A stretch of DNA of 64,000 nt, taken from NCBI GenBank assembly GCA_014649555.1, contig BMTG01000010.1, forward strand, positions 186,001-250,000, written 5' to 3'. The first letter of the stretch is position 1. Each line of letters begins with the position of its first letter. The notes under the pieces were generated by a model. The model did not search any database and was not told where the DNA came from. It saw nothing but the letters and a program-made list of their open reading frames with translations. The DNA is from Streptomyces globisporus. Its GTDB lineage: Bacteria > Actinomycetota > Actinomycetes > Streptomycetales > Streptomycetaceae. Below, one piece after another: positions 45,479 through 52,851 of the stretch. A program made the translations under genes and the position numbers.

Positions 45479-46756
45479 ATGGTTTCCGCACCCGCCACCT
45501 TCCAGACCGGTTTCCCGATCCGGCCCGACCGGCTGGTCGAGGCCCGTACCCCCGACGACGTACGGGAGGCCGTGGCGTACGCCGCCGGGCACGGGCTCCG
45601 CCTGACCGCGCACGCCACCGGGCACGGGCTGCCCGGGGCGGTCGAGGGCGGCGTTCTGGTGGTCACCAGCGGCCTGGACTCCGTCACCGTCGACCCGGCC
45701 GCCCGCACCGCCACGATCGGCGCGGGCGCGACCTGGGGCGCGGTGACCGCTGCGGCGGCCCCGCACGGCCTCGCCCCGCTCAACGGCTCGTCGCCCTCGG
45801 TGGGCGCGGTCTCGTACACGCTGGGCGGCGGACTGGGCATCCTGGCCCGGCAGTTCGGGTACGCCGCCGACCAGGTCCGGGCGCTGGAGGTGGTGACCGC
45901 CGACGGGGCCCTGCGCCGGGTCACGCCGGAGCGCGAGCCGGAGCTGTTCTGGGGGCTGCGCGGCGGCGGGCGCCGGCTGGGGGTGGTGACCTCGCTGGAG
46001 ATCGGTCTGGTGGCGGTGGAGCGGCTGTACGGGGGTGCGATCGCCTTCGACGGGGAACGGGCGGCCGAGGTGACGGCCCGCTATCTGGAGTGGACCCGGA
46101 CCGTGCCGGAGACCCTGACGTCGTCCCTGTGCGCGCTGCCCTACCCGGACCTGCCGCAGGTGCCCGAGGAGGTGCGCGGGCGGTACGTCGTCTCGGTGCG
46201 GGTCGCGTTCACGGGGGACGCGGCCGAGGGCGAGCGGCTGGTGGCCCCGCTGCGGGCGATCGGGCCGGCCCTGGAGGACTCGTTCCGGGAGATGCCGTAC
46301 GCCGAGAGCCCCACGATCCACAACGACCCGCCGTTCCCGCACGCGTACTACGGGGAGGGGCTGATGCTCCGGGAGCTGGACGCGGCGCGGGCCGCGCGGG
46401 TGCTGGAGCTGACCGGGCACGGGGCGCCGATGATGAACGTGGTGCAGCTGACCCACCTCGGCGGGGCCATGGCCGGGCGCCCTGAGCCGGCAAGCGCGGT
46501 GCCCCACCGGGACGCCGGGTTCCTGCTGGGTCTGATCTCCGTACTGGACACGACGGACGTGCCGGCGGTGCGCGCCCTGTACGGGGAGGTGTCCGGGATC
46601 CTGGGACCGCTCGTCCAGGGACGCGCGGCCAACTTCTGCTTCGGCGGCGGGGACCGTACCGCCGGTTTCCATGAGCCGGAAACGGCGAAGAGGCTCGCCG
46701 GTCTGGTCTCCCAGTACGATCCGGCGGGCCTCTTCGGGGGGCCTTACGAGGGCTGA
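45479..46756 (+). CDS. FAD-binding (BBE/PCMH-type) oxidoreductase
   Basis: The protein has 425 residues. The PCMH FAD domain comprises PDDVREAVAYAAGHGLRLTAHATGHG, the glycine-rich TIGAGATWGAVTAAAAPHGL and SVGAVSYTLGGGLGILARQFGYAADQV. A C-terminal BBE segment (NFCFGGGDRTAG, then LVSQYDPAGLF) completes the fold. The histidine in TGHG could carry FAD, but the usual cysteine of bicovalent enzymes is a serine (SSPSVG). Single-bond or non-covalent FAD is therefore expected. It probably oxidises an alcohol or amine. The start ATG lies about 15 bases after GAAGGAG. An inverted repeat upstream may control it. Confidence 0.9.
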   Translation: MVSAPATFQTGFPIRPDRLVEARTPDDVREAVAYAAGHGLRLTAHATGHGLPGAVEGGVLVVTSGLDSVTVDPAARTATIGAGATWGAVTAAAAPHGLAPLNGSSPSVGAVSYTLGGGLGILARQFGYAADQVRALEVVTADGALRRVTPEREPELFWGLRGGGRRLGVVTSLEIGLVAVERLYGGAIAFDGERAAEVTARYLEWTRTVPETLTSSLCALPYPDLPQVPEEVRGRYVVSVRVAFTGDAAEGERLVAPLRAIGPALEDSFREMPYAESPTIHNDPPFPHAYYGEGLMLRELDAARAARVLELTGHGAPMMNVVQLTHLGGAMAGRPEPASAVPHRDAGFLLGLISVLDTTDVPAVRALYGEVSGILGPLVQGRAANFCFGGGDRTAGFHEPETAKRLAGLVSQYDPAGLFGGPYEG

Positions 46757-46773
46757 GTCCTCAAGGGCGGGTG

Positions 46774-47367
46774 TCAGCCGCGGCGGCCGAGCAGCTTCCA
46801 GGTGGCCGGCAGGAGGCCCATGGCCAGCGCCGCCTTGAGGGCGTCGCCGATCAGGAACGGGGTGAGACCGGCCGCGACGGCGGCGCTCGGCGACATCCCG
46901 GTGGACAGCGCGAGGTAGGGGACGCCGATGGCGTAGATGATCGCGGAGCCGAGGACCATCGTGCCCGCGGTGCGCAGCACCGAGCGGTCGCCGCCGCGGC
47001 GGGCGAGGGCGCCGACGACGGTGGCGGCCAGGAGCATGCCGAAGACATAGCCGAGGGACGGCATGCTCCAGCCCGAGCTGGCCTCGGCGAACCACGGCAT
47101 GCCGGCCATGCCGACGAGGGCGTACAGCGCGAGGGAGAGGAAGCCCCGGCGGGCGCCCAGCGCGGTGCCGATGAGGAGCGCGGCGAAGGTCTGGCCGGTG
47201 ACCGGGACCGGGGAGCCGGGGACCGGGACGGCGATCTGGGCCGCTATGCCGGTCAGGGCCGCGCCGCCGAGGACGAGAGCCGCGTCCACGGCGTAACGGT
47301 GCCGGGCTGCGGGCAGCAGGTCGGCGAGGACCGCTCCGGAGCGGACGGGGGCGGCAGCAGTGCTCAT
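46774..47367 (-). CDS. bioY: Biotin transporter substrate-binding protein BioY
   Basis: This 197-residue, six-helix protein has the BioY motifs AAQIAVPVPGSPVPVTGQTFAALLIG, GARRGFLSLALYALVGMAGMPWFA and GLTPFLIGDALKAALA. BioY is the S component of ECF biotin transporters. No bioM or bioN lies beside it, so it either works alone or shares a distant energising module. The ATG at 47367 follows a GAGTCCC stretch; the frame upstream does not resemble BioY. A near-perfect 16-bp palindrome sits at 47453-47468. Confidence 0.93.
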   Translation of the reverse strand: MSTAAAPVRSGAVLADLLPAARHRYAVDAALVLGGAALTGIAAQIAVPVPGSPVPVTGQTFAALLIGTALGARRGFLSLALYALVGMAGMPWFAEASSGWSMPSLGYVFGMLLAATVVGALARRGGDRSVLRTAGTMVLGSAIIYAIGVPYLALSTGMSPSAAVAAGLTPFLIGDALKAALAMGLLPATWKLLGRRG

Positions 47368-47452
47368 CGGGACTCCGCGGGTGAGGGCAGGTGGGCCGGG
47401 GCGGCCCCCGGCGGTCGGGGTGGGTCGGGCTCCCGCCGACGTTAGCCCACAG

Positions 47453-47468
47453 GTCAACGCTCGTTCAC
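47453..47468 (-). promoter_or_regulatory. Palindromic operator candidate upstream of bioY
   Basis: GTCAACGCTCGTTCAC is a 16-bp inverted repeat with one mismatch pair. Its minus-strand reading starts GTGAACGAGCGTT, close to the TGAAC-spacer-GTT pattern of actinobacterial BioQ sites. It lies 86 bp upstream of the bioY start. Confidence 0.4.
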
Positions 47469-47654
47469 CATCAGCCGCCCACAAAGCGGCGGTTGACGGG
47501 TTGGTGGGATTCACACAAAGCCTGCGGCGCAATCACGTTCCCGCGTGACGCTCGTCACGGAGGTCGGGCGGGTGGGGGTCCGTTTTGGCGGGAGAGGGAG
47601 CGCGGCCCCAGACTGTAGGTTCCCGATAAATCATCCGAGAGTGAACCGCACCCC

Positions 47655-49130
47655 ATGCACGAGGCTCCCCCCACACCCACCCCCTCCCCCACCTCTCCGG
47701 CAGCCCCCGCCGAGCCGCTGTCGCACGGGCTCAAGCAGCGCCATCTGACGATGCTGGGGCTCGGTGGGGTGATCGGGGCGGGGCTGTTCGTGGGTTCGGG
47801 CGCCGGGATCGCGGTGGCGGGGCCCGCGATCGTCGTCTCGTATCTGATCGCGGGCGCGCTCGCGATGCTGGTGATGCGGATGCTGGGCGAGATGTCCGCC
47901 GCGATGCCCGCCTCCGGTTCGTTCTCCGTGCACGCGGAGCGGGCGCTCGGGCGGTGGGCCGGGTTCAGCGTCGGCTGGCTGTACTGGTTCCTGCTGGTGG
48001 TGGTCCTCGCCGTGGAGGCGACGGCGGCCGCGCAGATCGCCCACGGCTGGGTGCCGGGCGTCGAACCCTGGGCGTGGGTGCTGCTGTTCATGGTGGTCTT
48101 CACCGTGGCGAACCTGACGGCGGTGAAGAACTTCGGCGAGTTCGAGTTCTGGTTCGCCTCTTTGAAGGTCGGCGCGATCGTGGTGTTCCTGGTGCTCGGT
48201 GGGCTGGCGGTCTTCGGCCTGCTCCCGGACACCGATCCGGTCGGGATGACCAACCTGACCGGCCAGGGCGGCTTCCTGCCGAACGGCTGGAGCGGGGTCG
48301 TCTCCGGGGTGCTGACCGTGGTGTTCGCCTTCGGCGGGCTCGAGGTCGTCACCATCGCCGCCGCCGAGACGGACGACCCGGCGCGTGCTGTGGGGCGGGC
48401 GGTGCGCAGCGCGGTGGTGCGGATCCTCTTCTTCTACGTCGGCTCGATGCTGGTGATCGTGACCGTGCTGCCGTGGACCGCACAGCAGGCCGGGCTGAGC
48501 CCGTATGTGAAGGTGCTGGACGCCATCGGGGTGCCGTCGGCCGGGCAGATCATGAACATCGTGGTGTTCGTGGCGCTGCTCTCCGCGCTCAACGCCAACC
48601 TGTACGGCTCCTCCCGCATGATCTTCTCGCTTGCGGAGCGCGGGGAGGCGCCGCGCGGGCTGCTGAAGGTCTCGGGCGGCGGTGCCGGCGGCTCCGCCGG
48701 TCAGGCGGGTGGCGTGCCGAGGCGGGCGGTGCTGGCGTCGGTGGCCTTCGGTTTCGTCTCCGTCCTGCTCAATCTGCTGTGGCCCGACACGGTGTTCCTC
48801 TACATGCTCAACTCGGTCGGCGCGGTCCTGCTGTTCGTCTGGGCGCTGATCGCCGCGTCCCAACTGCGGTTGCGCGCCCGGCTGGAACAGGAGGCTCCCG
48901 ACGCGCTCGCGCTGCGGATGTGGTGGTTCCCGTATCTGACCTGGGTGACGCTGGCCGGGCTGCTGGGCGTGCTGCTGCTGATGCTGACCGACGACGCGGC
49001 CCGGCCGCAGGTGCTGTGGTCGGCGGGGGCGACGGCGCTGGTGCTGCTGGTGGCGGTGGCGCGCGAGTGGCGGGAGCGTAAGGGACCCCAGGTGCATGAG
49101 CGGAAGCCCTCGGCGTTGACCGGTCGGTAG
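47655..49130 (+). CDS. APC-superfamily amino-acid permease (second of three)
   Basis: This 491-residue permease has a Pro-rich start, then LSHGLKQRHLTMLGLGGVIGAGLFVGSGAG and the same helix order as its neighbours (VMRMLGEMSAAMPASGSFSVHAERA, NLTAVKNFGEFEFWFASLKVGAI). A Gly-rich insertion (SGGGAGGSAGQAGG) in the middle loop between about residues 335 and 350 is absent from the other two copies. It should import a small neutral or aromatic amino acid with protons. It is closest to the next permease (LKQRHL, HAERA, KNFGEFEFWF), suggesting a tandem duplication. Confidence 0.92.
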   Translation: MHEAPPTPTPSPTSPAAPAEPLSHGLKQRHLTMLGLGGVIGAGLFVGSGAGIAVAGPAIVVSYLIAGALAMLVMRMLGEMSAAMPASGSFSVHAERALGRWAGFSVGWLYWFLLVVVLAVEATAAAQIAHGWVPGVEPWAWVLLFMVVFTVANLTAVKNFGEFEFWFASLKVGAIVVFLVLGGLAVFGLLPDTDPVGMTNLTGQGGFLPNGWSGVVSGVLTVVFAFGGLEVVTIAAAETDDPARAVGRAVRSAVVRILFFYVGSMLVIVTVLPWTAQQAGLSPYVKVLDAIGVPSAGQIMNIVVFVALLSALNANLYGSSRMIFSLAERGEAPRGLLKVSGGGAGGSAGQAGGVPRRAVLASVAFGFVSVLLNLLWPDTVFLYMLNSVGAVLLFVWALIAASQLRLRARLEQEAPDALALRMWWFPYLTWVTLAGLLGVLLLMLTDDAARPQVLWSAGATALVLLVAVAREWRERKGPQVHERKPSALTGR

Positions 49131-49251
49131 GCGCGTGTGCACCTTGTGTGAGCCTGGTGACCGTATAGCGGACAGTCGTTCCGTGTGAGCGGTACGGATG
49201 CTCAGACTGTGGGTTCGTCCCCCCGTCTCAGCTAACGAACAGAGCTCGTCC

Positions 49252-50721
49252 ATGCCTCGGACCTCCGCGTCTCCCCCCACCGCAGACTCCGCGGCCCCCG
49301 CAGGGCCTTCGGCGGACTCGGCGCTCACCCACGGCCTCAAGCAGCGCCACCTCTCGATGATCGCCCTCGGCGGGGTGATCGGCGCCGGGCTCTTCGTCGG
49401 CTCGGGCGCCGGGATCGCCGCCGCCGGACCCTCGATCATCATCGCGTACGCCATATCCGGGCTGCTCGTCATGATGGTGATGCGCATGCTCGGCGAGATG
49501 TCGGCCGCCAACCCGGCGTCGGGCTCCTTCTCCGTGCACGCCGAGCGGGCGATCGGCCCGTGGGCCGGGTTCACCGCGGGCTGGTCCTTCTGGTTCCTGC
49601 TCTGTGTCGCCGTGGGCCTGGAGGGCATCGGCGCCGCGCAGATCGTCAGCGGCTGGCTGCCGGGGACCCCGGAGTGGGCCTGGGTCGCCCTGTTCATGGT
49701 GATCTTCCTCGGGACCAACCTGGCCGCGGTGAAGAACTTCGGCGAGTTCGAGTTCTGGTTCGCCGCGCTCAAGGTCATCGCGATCACGCTGTTCCTGGTG
49801 CTCGGCCTCCTGGCGATCTTCGGCGTGCTGCCCGACACGGACGCGCCCGGCCTCACCAACCTCACGGGTGACGGCGGATTCCTGCCGAAGGGCATGGACG
49901 GCTTCATCATCGGACTCCTCGCCTCCGTCTTCGCGTACGGCGGTCTGGAGACCGTCACCATCGCGGCGGCCGAGTCCGAGAACCCGGTGCAGGGCGTCGC
50001 GAAGGCGGTCCGTACGGCGATGTGGCGCATCGCGGTCTTCTACATCGGCTCGATGGCGGTCATCGTCACGCTGGTCCCCTGGGACGACCCGAAGGTCGCC
50101 GAGGTCGGCCCGTTCTACGCGATGCTCGACCACCTGGGCGTCGGGAGCGCGGCGCAGATCATGAACGTGGTCATCCTCATCGCGCTGCTCTCCGCGATGA
50201 ACGCCAACATCTACGGCGCGTCCCGGATGGCCCGTTCGCTGGTCGCCCGCGGCCAGGGCCCGTCCGTGCTCGGCAAGATCTCCTCCGGGGTGCCGCGCAA
50301 CGCGGTGATGTTCTCCTCGGTCTTCGGGTTCCTGTGCGTGCTGCTCAGCTACTGGCGTCCGGACGACGTCTTCCCCTGGCTGCTGAACATGATCGGCGCC
50401 GTGATCCTGGTGGTGTGGATCTTCATCGCGGTCTCGCAGCTGATCCTGCGCCGGCGCACCGAGCGGGAGGCACCGGAGACGCTGGTCGTGCGGATGTGGT
50501 TCTTCCCGATCGGGACGATCGTCGCGCTGGCGGCCATGGTGGGCATCTTCCTGCTGATGCTGCGCCAGCCGGACACCCGTGACCAGCTGCTGGCCACGGG
50601 GGCGCTGACGCTGGTCCTGATCGGCCTCGGCCTCCTGCGGCAGCGGCGGCGGGGCGACGAGGGAGCCGACGACGGCACGGGAGCCGGCGCCTCGGCCGAG
50701 ATCCCTGCGCAGCGGAAGTAG
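49252..50721 (+). CDS. APC-superfamily amino-acid permease (third of three)
   Basis: This protein of about 489 residues has twelve helices: LTHGLKQRHLSMIALGGVIGAGLFVGSGAG, VMRMLGEMSAANPASGSFSVHAERAIGPWAG and NLAAVKNFGEFEFWFAALKVIAI. The C-terminus is charged (RQRRRGDEGADDGTG). Two starts are possible, ATG 49252 (MPRTSAS) or ATG 49198, and neither has a strong ribosome-binding site. I chose the first because the upstream 18 residues are not permease-like. The 121-bp gap after the second permease leaves room for a separate promoter. Confidence 0.9.
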   Translation: MPRTSASPPTADSAAPAGPSADSALTHGLKQRHLSMIALGGVIGAGLFVGSGAGIAAAGPSIIIAYAISGLLVMMVMRMLGEMSAANPASGSFSVHAERAIGPWAGFTAGWSFWFLLCVAVGLEGIGAAQIVSGWLPGTPEWAWVALFMVIFLGTNLAAVKNFGEFEFWFAALKVIAITLFLVLGLLAIFGVLPDTDAPGLTNLTGDGGFLPKGMDGFIIGLLASVFAYGGLETVTIAAAESENPVQGVAKAVRTAMWRIAVFYIGSMAVIVTLVPWDDPKVAEVGPFYAMLDHLGVGSAAQIMNVVILIALLSAMNANIYGASRMARSLVARGQGPSVLGKISSGVPRNAVMFSSVFGFLCVLLSYWRPDDVFPWLLNMIGAVILVVWIFIAVSQLILRRRTEREAPETLVVRMWFFPIGTIVALAAMVGIFLLMLRQPDTRDQLLATGALTLVLIGLGLLRQRRRGDEGADDGTGAGASAEIPAQRK

Positions 50722-50955
50722 TTCCCGCCCAGCCGGACGGCTGTGGTTCCCGCACGGCCTCTACGAACGCCGGGCTCCTCCTCGTACGATCGGGGCGGAG
50801 CCCGGCGTTTCGGCGTCCCGGCCCTCGCGTTCCGGTGCCGGGCCCCGGCGCGGCGCGCATCCGTGGCCGACAGGACATCGCAGGGTCGGGCGCCGTACCC
50901 CGGGCCGTCACCCGTGCTCGCTTCCGTGATGGCTCACCCCATCCGAGGAGCCGTC

Positions 50956-52026
50956 ATGTCCGTTGCCCCCAGGCGTCGTTCGATCCTCCTGGCCACCGTC
51001 GCCGTCACCGCCGCGGCCACCGCCCCGGCCGTCGCCGCCCCCGCCGGGGACCGGCACCCCCACCGCCCGTCGGGTCCTCTGGTCATCGGGCACCGCGGGG
51101 CGGCGGGCTGGCGGCCCGAGCACACCGCCGACGCGTACACCTATGCCGTACGGGCCGGGGCCGACTGGATCGAGCCGGACCTCGTGCCGACGAAGGACCA
51201 TGTCCTGGTCGTGCGGCACGAGAACGAGATCGGCGGGACGACGGACGTCGCGGGCCACGCGGAGTTCGCGGACCGCCGCACCACGAAGACGGTCGACGGC
51301 AAGGCGGTGACCGGCTGGTTCACCGAGGACTTCACCTTGCGCGAGCTGAAGACGCTGCGCACGGTGGAGCGGCTGCCGCTGGTCCGGAACCGCAACACGG
51401 TCTTCGACGGGCGGGGCCGGGTGCTGACGTTCCAGGAGGTCGTGGACCTGGCCCGGCGGCTGTCGCGGGAGTCGGGCCGGCGGATCGCGGTGTTCCCGGA
51501 GACGAAGCACCCGACGTACTTCCGCTCGATCGGGCTGCCGCTGGAGGAGGAGCTGATCCGGGTGATCCGGCGCAACCGGCTGACCGCCCGGGACTGTGTC
51601 GTCCAGTCCTTCGAGCCCGACAGCCTGCGCCGGGTGGCCGCCGCCCGCCTGGGCCTCCCGCTGTGGCAGGCGCTGGGCGCGAGCGGCGGCCCGTACGGGC
51701 ACGGGATCACCTACCGGGACATGATGACCCCGGCCGGGCTCCGCGAGATCGCCTCGTACGCCGACTGGATCGGCCCGGACAAGTCCTCGCTGGTCCCGCC
51801 GAACACCCTGCTGGCGGATGCCCACGCGGCGGGCCTGAAGGTGGGCGCGTACACCTTCCGGGCGGAGAACCAGTACCTCCCGGCCGCGTACCGCCGGGGC
51901 ACCGAACCCAACGCCTTCGGCGACGCGTTCGCCGAGTACGCCTTCCACTACGGGCAGGGCGTGGACGCGGTGGTGACGGACTTCCCGGACATCGCGGTAC
52001 AGGCCAGGGAGGACCTGCGGGGGTAG
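50956..52026 (+). CDS. Secreted glycerophosphodiester phosphodiesterase
   Basis: This 356-residue protein starts at the ATG at 50956, five bases after GAGGAG. The N-terminus MSVAPRRRSILLATVAVTAAATAPAVAAP is a signal peptide with a twin-arginine-like RRRS, cleaved probably after AVAA. The GDPD barrel has the catalytic HRGAAGWRPEHT with the metal ligands EPDL and the DHVLVVRHE continuation, then FPETKHPTYF and VVTDFPD at the end. It hydrolyses glycerophosphodiesters outside the cell, releasing glycerol 3-phosphate; phosphate-starvation control is common in Streptomyces but no PHO box was recognised here. Confidence 0.93.
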   Translation: MSVAPRRRSILLATVAVTAAATAPAVAAPAGDRHPHRPSGPLVIGHRGAAGWRPEHTADAYTYAVRAGADWIEPDLVPTKDHVLVVRHENEIGGTTDVAGHAEFADRRTTKTVDGKAVTGWFTEDFTLRELKTLRTVERLPLVRNRNTVFDGRGRVLTFQEVVDLARRLSRESGRRIAVFPETKHPTYFRSIGLPLEEELIRVIRRNRLTARDCVVQSFEPDSLRRVAAARLGLPLWQALGASGGPYGHGITYRDMMTPAGLREIASYADWIGPDKSSLVPPNTLLADAHAAGLKVGAYTFRAENQYLPAAYRRGTEPNAFGDAFAEYAFHYGQGVDAVVTDFPDIAVQAREDLRG

Positions 52027-52088
52027 GGGGCGGCCGATGACGGCGCTCGGGCGAAACGTCCGGGCCGACCGCCCCTCCGTGGCAGGTG

Positions 52089-52775
52089 TCAGCGGGTGGT
52101 GCGCCGGCTCGCCGTCGTCTTCTTCACCGCCTTCTTGGCGGTCTTCTTCGCCGCGGTCTTCTTCGCCGGGGCGGGCAGCGCCGTCTTCTTGGCGGGGGTG
52201 CGCTTGGCGGCGGCCCGCTTCGGGGACGCGGCTTCGGCCGCCGCCTCCTCGGTGTCGGCTCCGGCGTTCGACAGGGCGCCGGAGCTGGACTCCAGGTGGG
52301 CCCGGACGAACCACTGGAACTGCTCCAGGCCGCGCAGGTGCTCGATGAGCAAATCCTCCGTGACGGGGTCGATCTCGCCGGCCTTCTCGACCGCCTCGCG
52401 GTGGTCCTCGATGATCCCGGTGTAGACGAGGTCGAGGGCGCCGAGGTGGGCGATGGCGTCGGCACGGCCGACGCTGTAGTCGTCCCAGGTGCGCTCCCTG
52501 ACCAGGGCGCCCGGAGTGCCGTTCGGCTCGCCGCCGAGGGCGGAGATGCGCTCGGCGGCGGCGTCCGCCATGTCCCGTACGGCGGCGGTCTGCGGGTCGA
52601 GCATCTCGTGGACGGCGATGAAGTGCGGTCCGACCACGTTCCAGTGGATGTGCTTGAGGGTGAGCGCGAGGTCGTTGAGCGCGTGCAGGCGCAGCGTCAG
52701 GAGGTCGATGACCTGACGGCCCTCGTCGACGCCGAGGCCGGGCACGGTGTAGCGGGGGGTGCGTGCGGGGGACAT
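52089..52775 (-). CDS. Dps-family ferritin with histone-H1-like tail
   Basis: The protein has 228 residues. The four-helix Dps core (15-165) has the intersubunit ferroxidase ligands in KHIHWNVVGPHFIAVHEMLD and the downstream TEDLLIEHLRGLEQFQWFVRAHLE. The last 60 residues are an Ala-Lys-Pro tail (KRTPAKKTALPAPAKKTAAKK) resembling histone H1, which should bind DNA. Such tails are known on some Streptomyces Dps proteins. The start ATG at 52775 lies four bases behind CAGGAG. It follows the transketolase gene by 76 bp and probably shares its transcript. Role: iron storage with hydrogen peroxide and nucleoid protection. Confidence 0.92.
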   Translation of the reverse strand: MSPARTPRYTVPGLGVDEGRQVIDLLTLRLHALNDLALTLKHIHWNVVGPHFIAVHEMLDPQTAAVRDMADAAAERISALGGEPNGTPGALVRERTWDDYSVGRADAIAHLGALDLVYTGIIEDHREAVEKAGEIDPVTEDLLIEHLRGLEQFQWFVRAHLESSSGALSNAGADTEEAAAEAASPKRAAAKRTPAKKTALPAPAKKTAAKKTAKKAVKKTTASRRTTR

Positions 52776-52851
52776 GGGGCTCCTGTTCCTGTGTACATCG
52801 ATCGGGGTGGCTTTTCGGTGCGCGGGCCGGGGGCGGGGCCGGGACCGGGGA

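Noticed and set aside
45412-46485. Alternative plus-strand frame starting MSGIPGRLF over the FAD oxidoreductase
   Set aside because: It is out of frame with the PCMH/BBE motifs and has Gly/Arg-rich shadow composition.
43712-47095. A 1127-codon minus-strand open frame across the permease and FAD oxidoreductase genes
   Set aside because: The composition is Arg/His/Asp-rich, with no domain. The plus-strand genes carry clear family motifs and helices.
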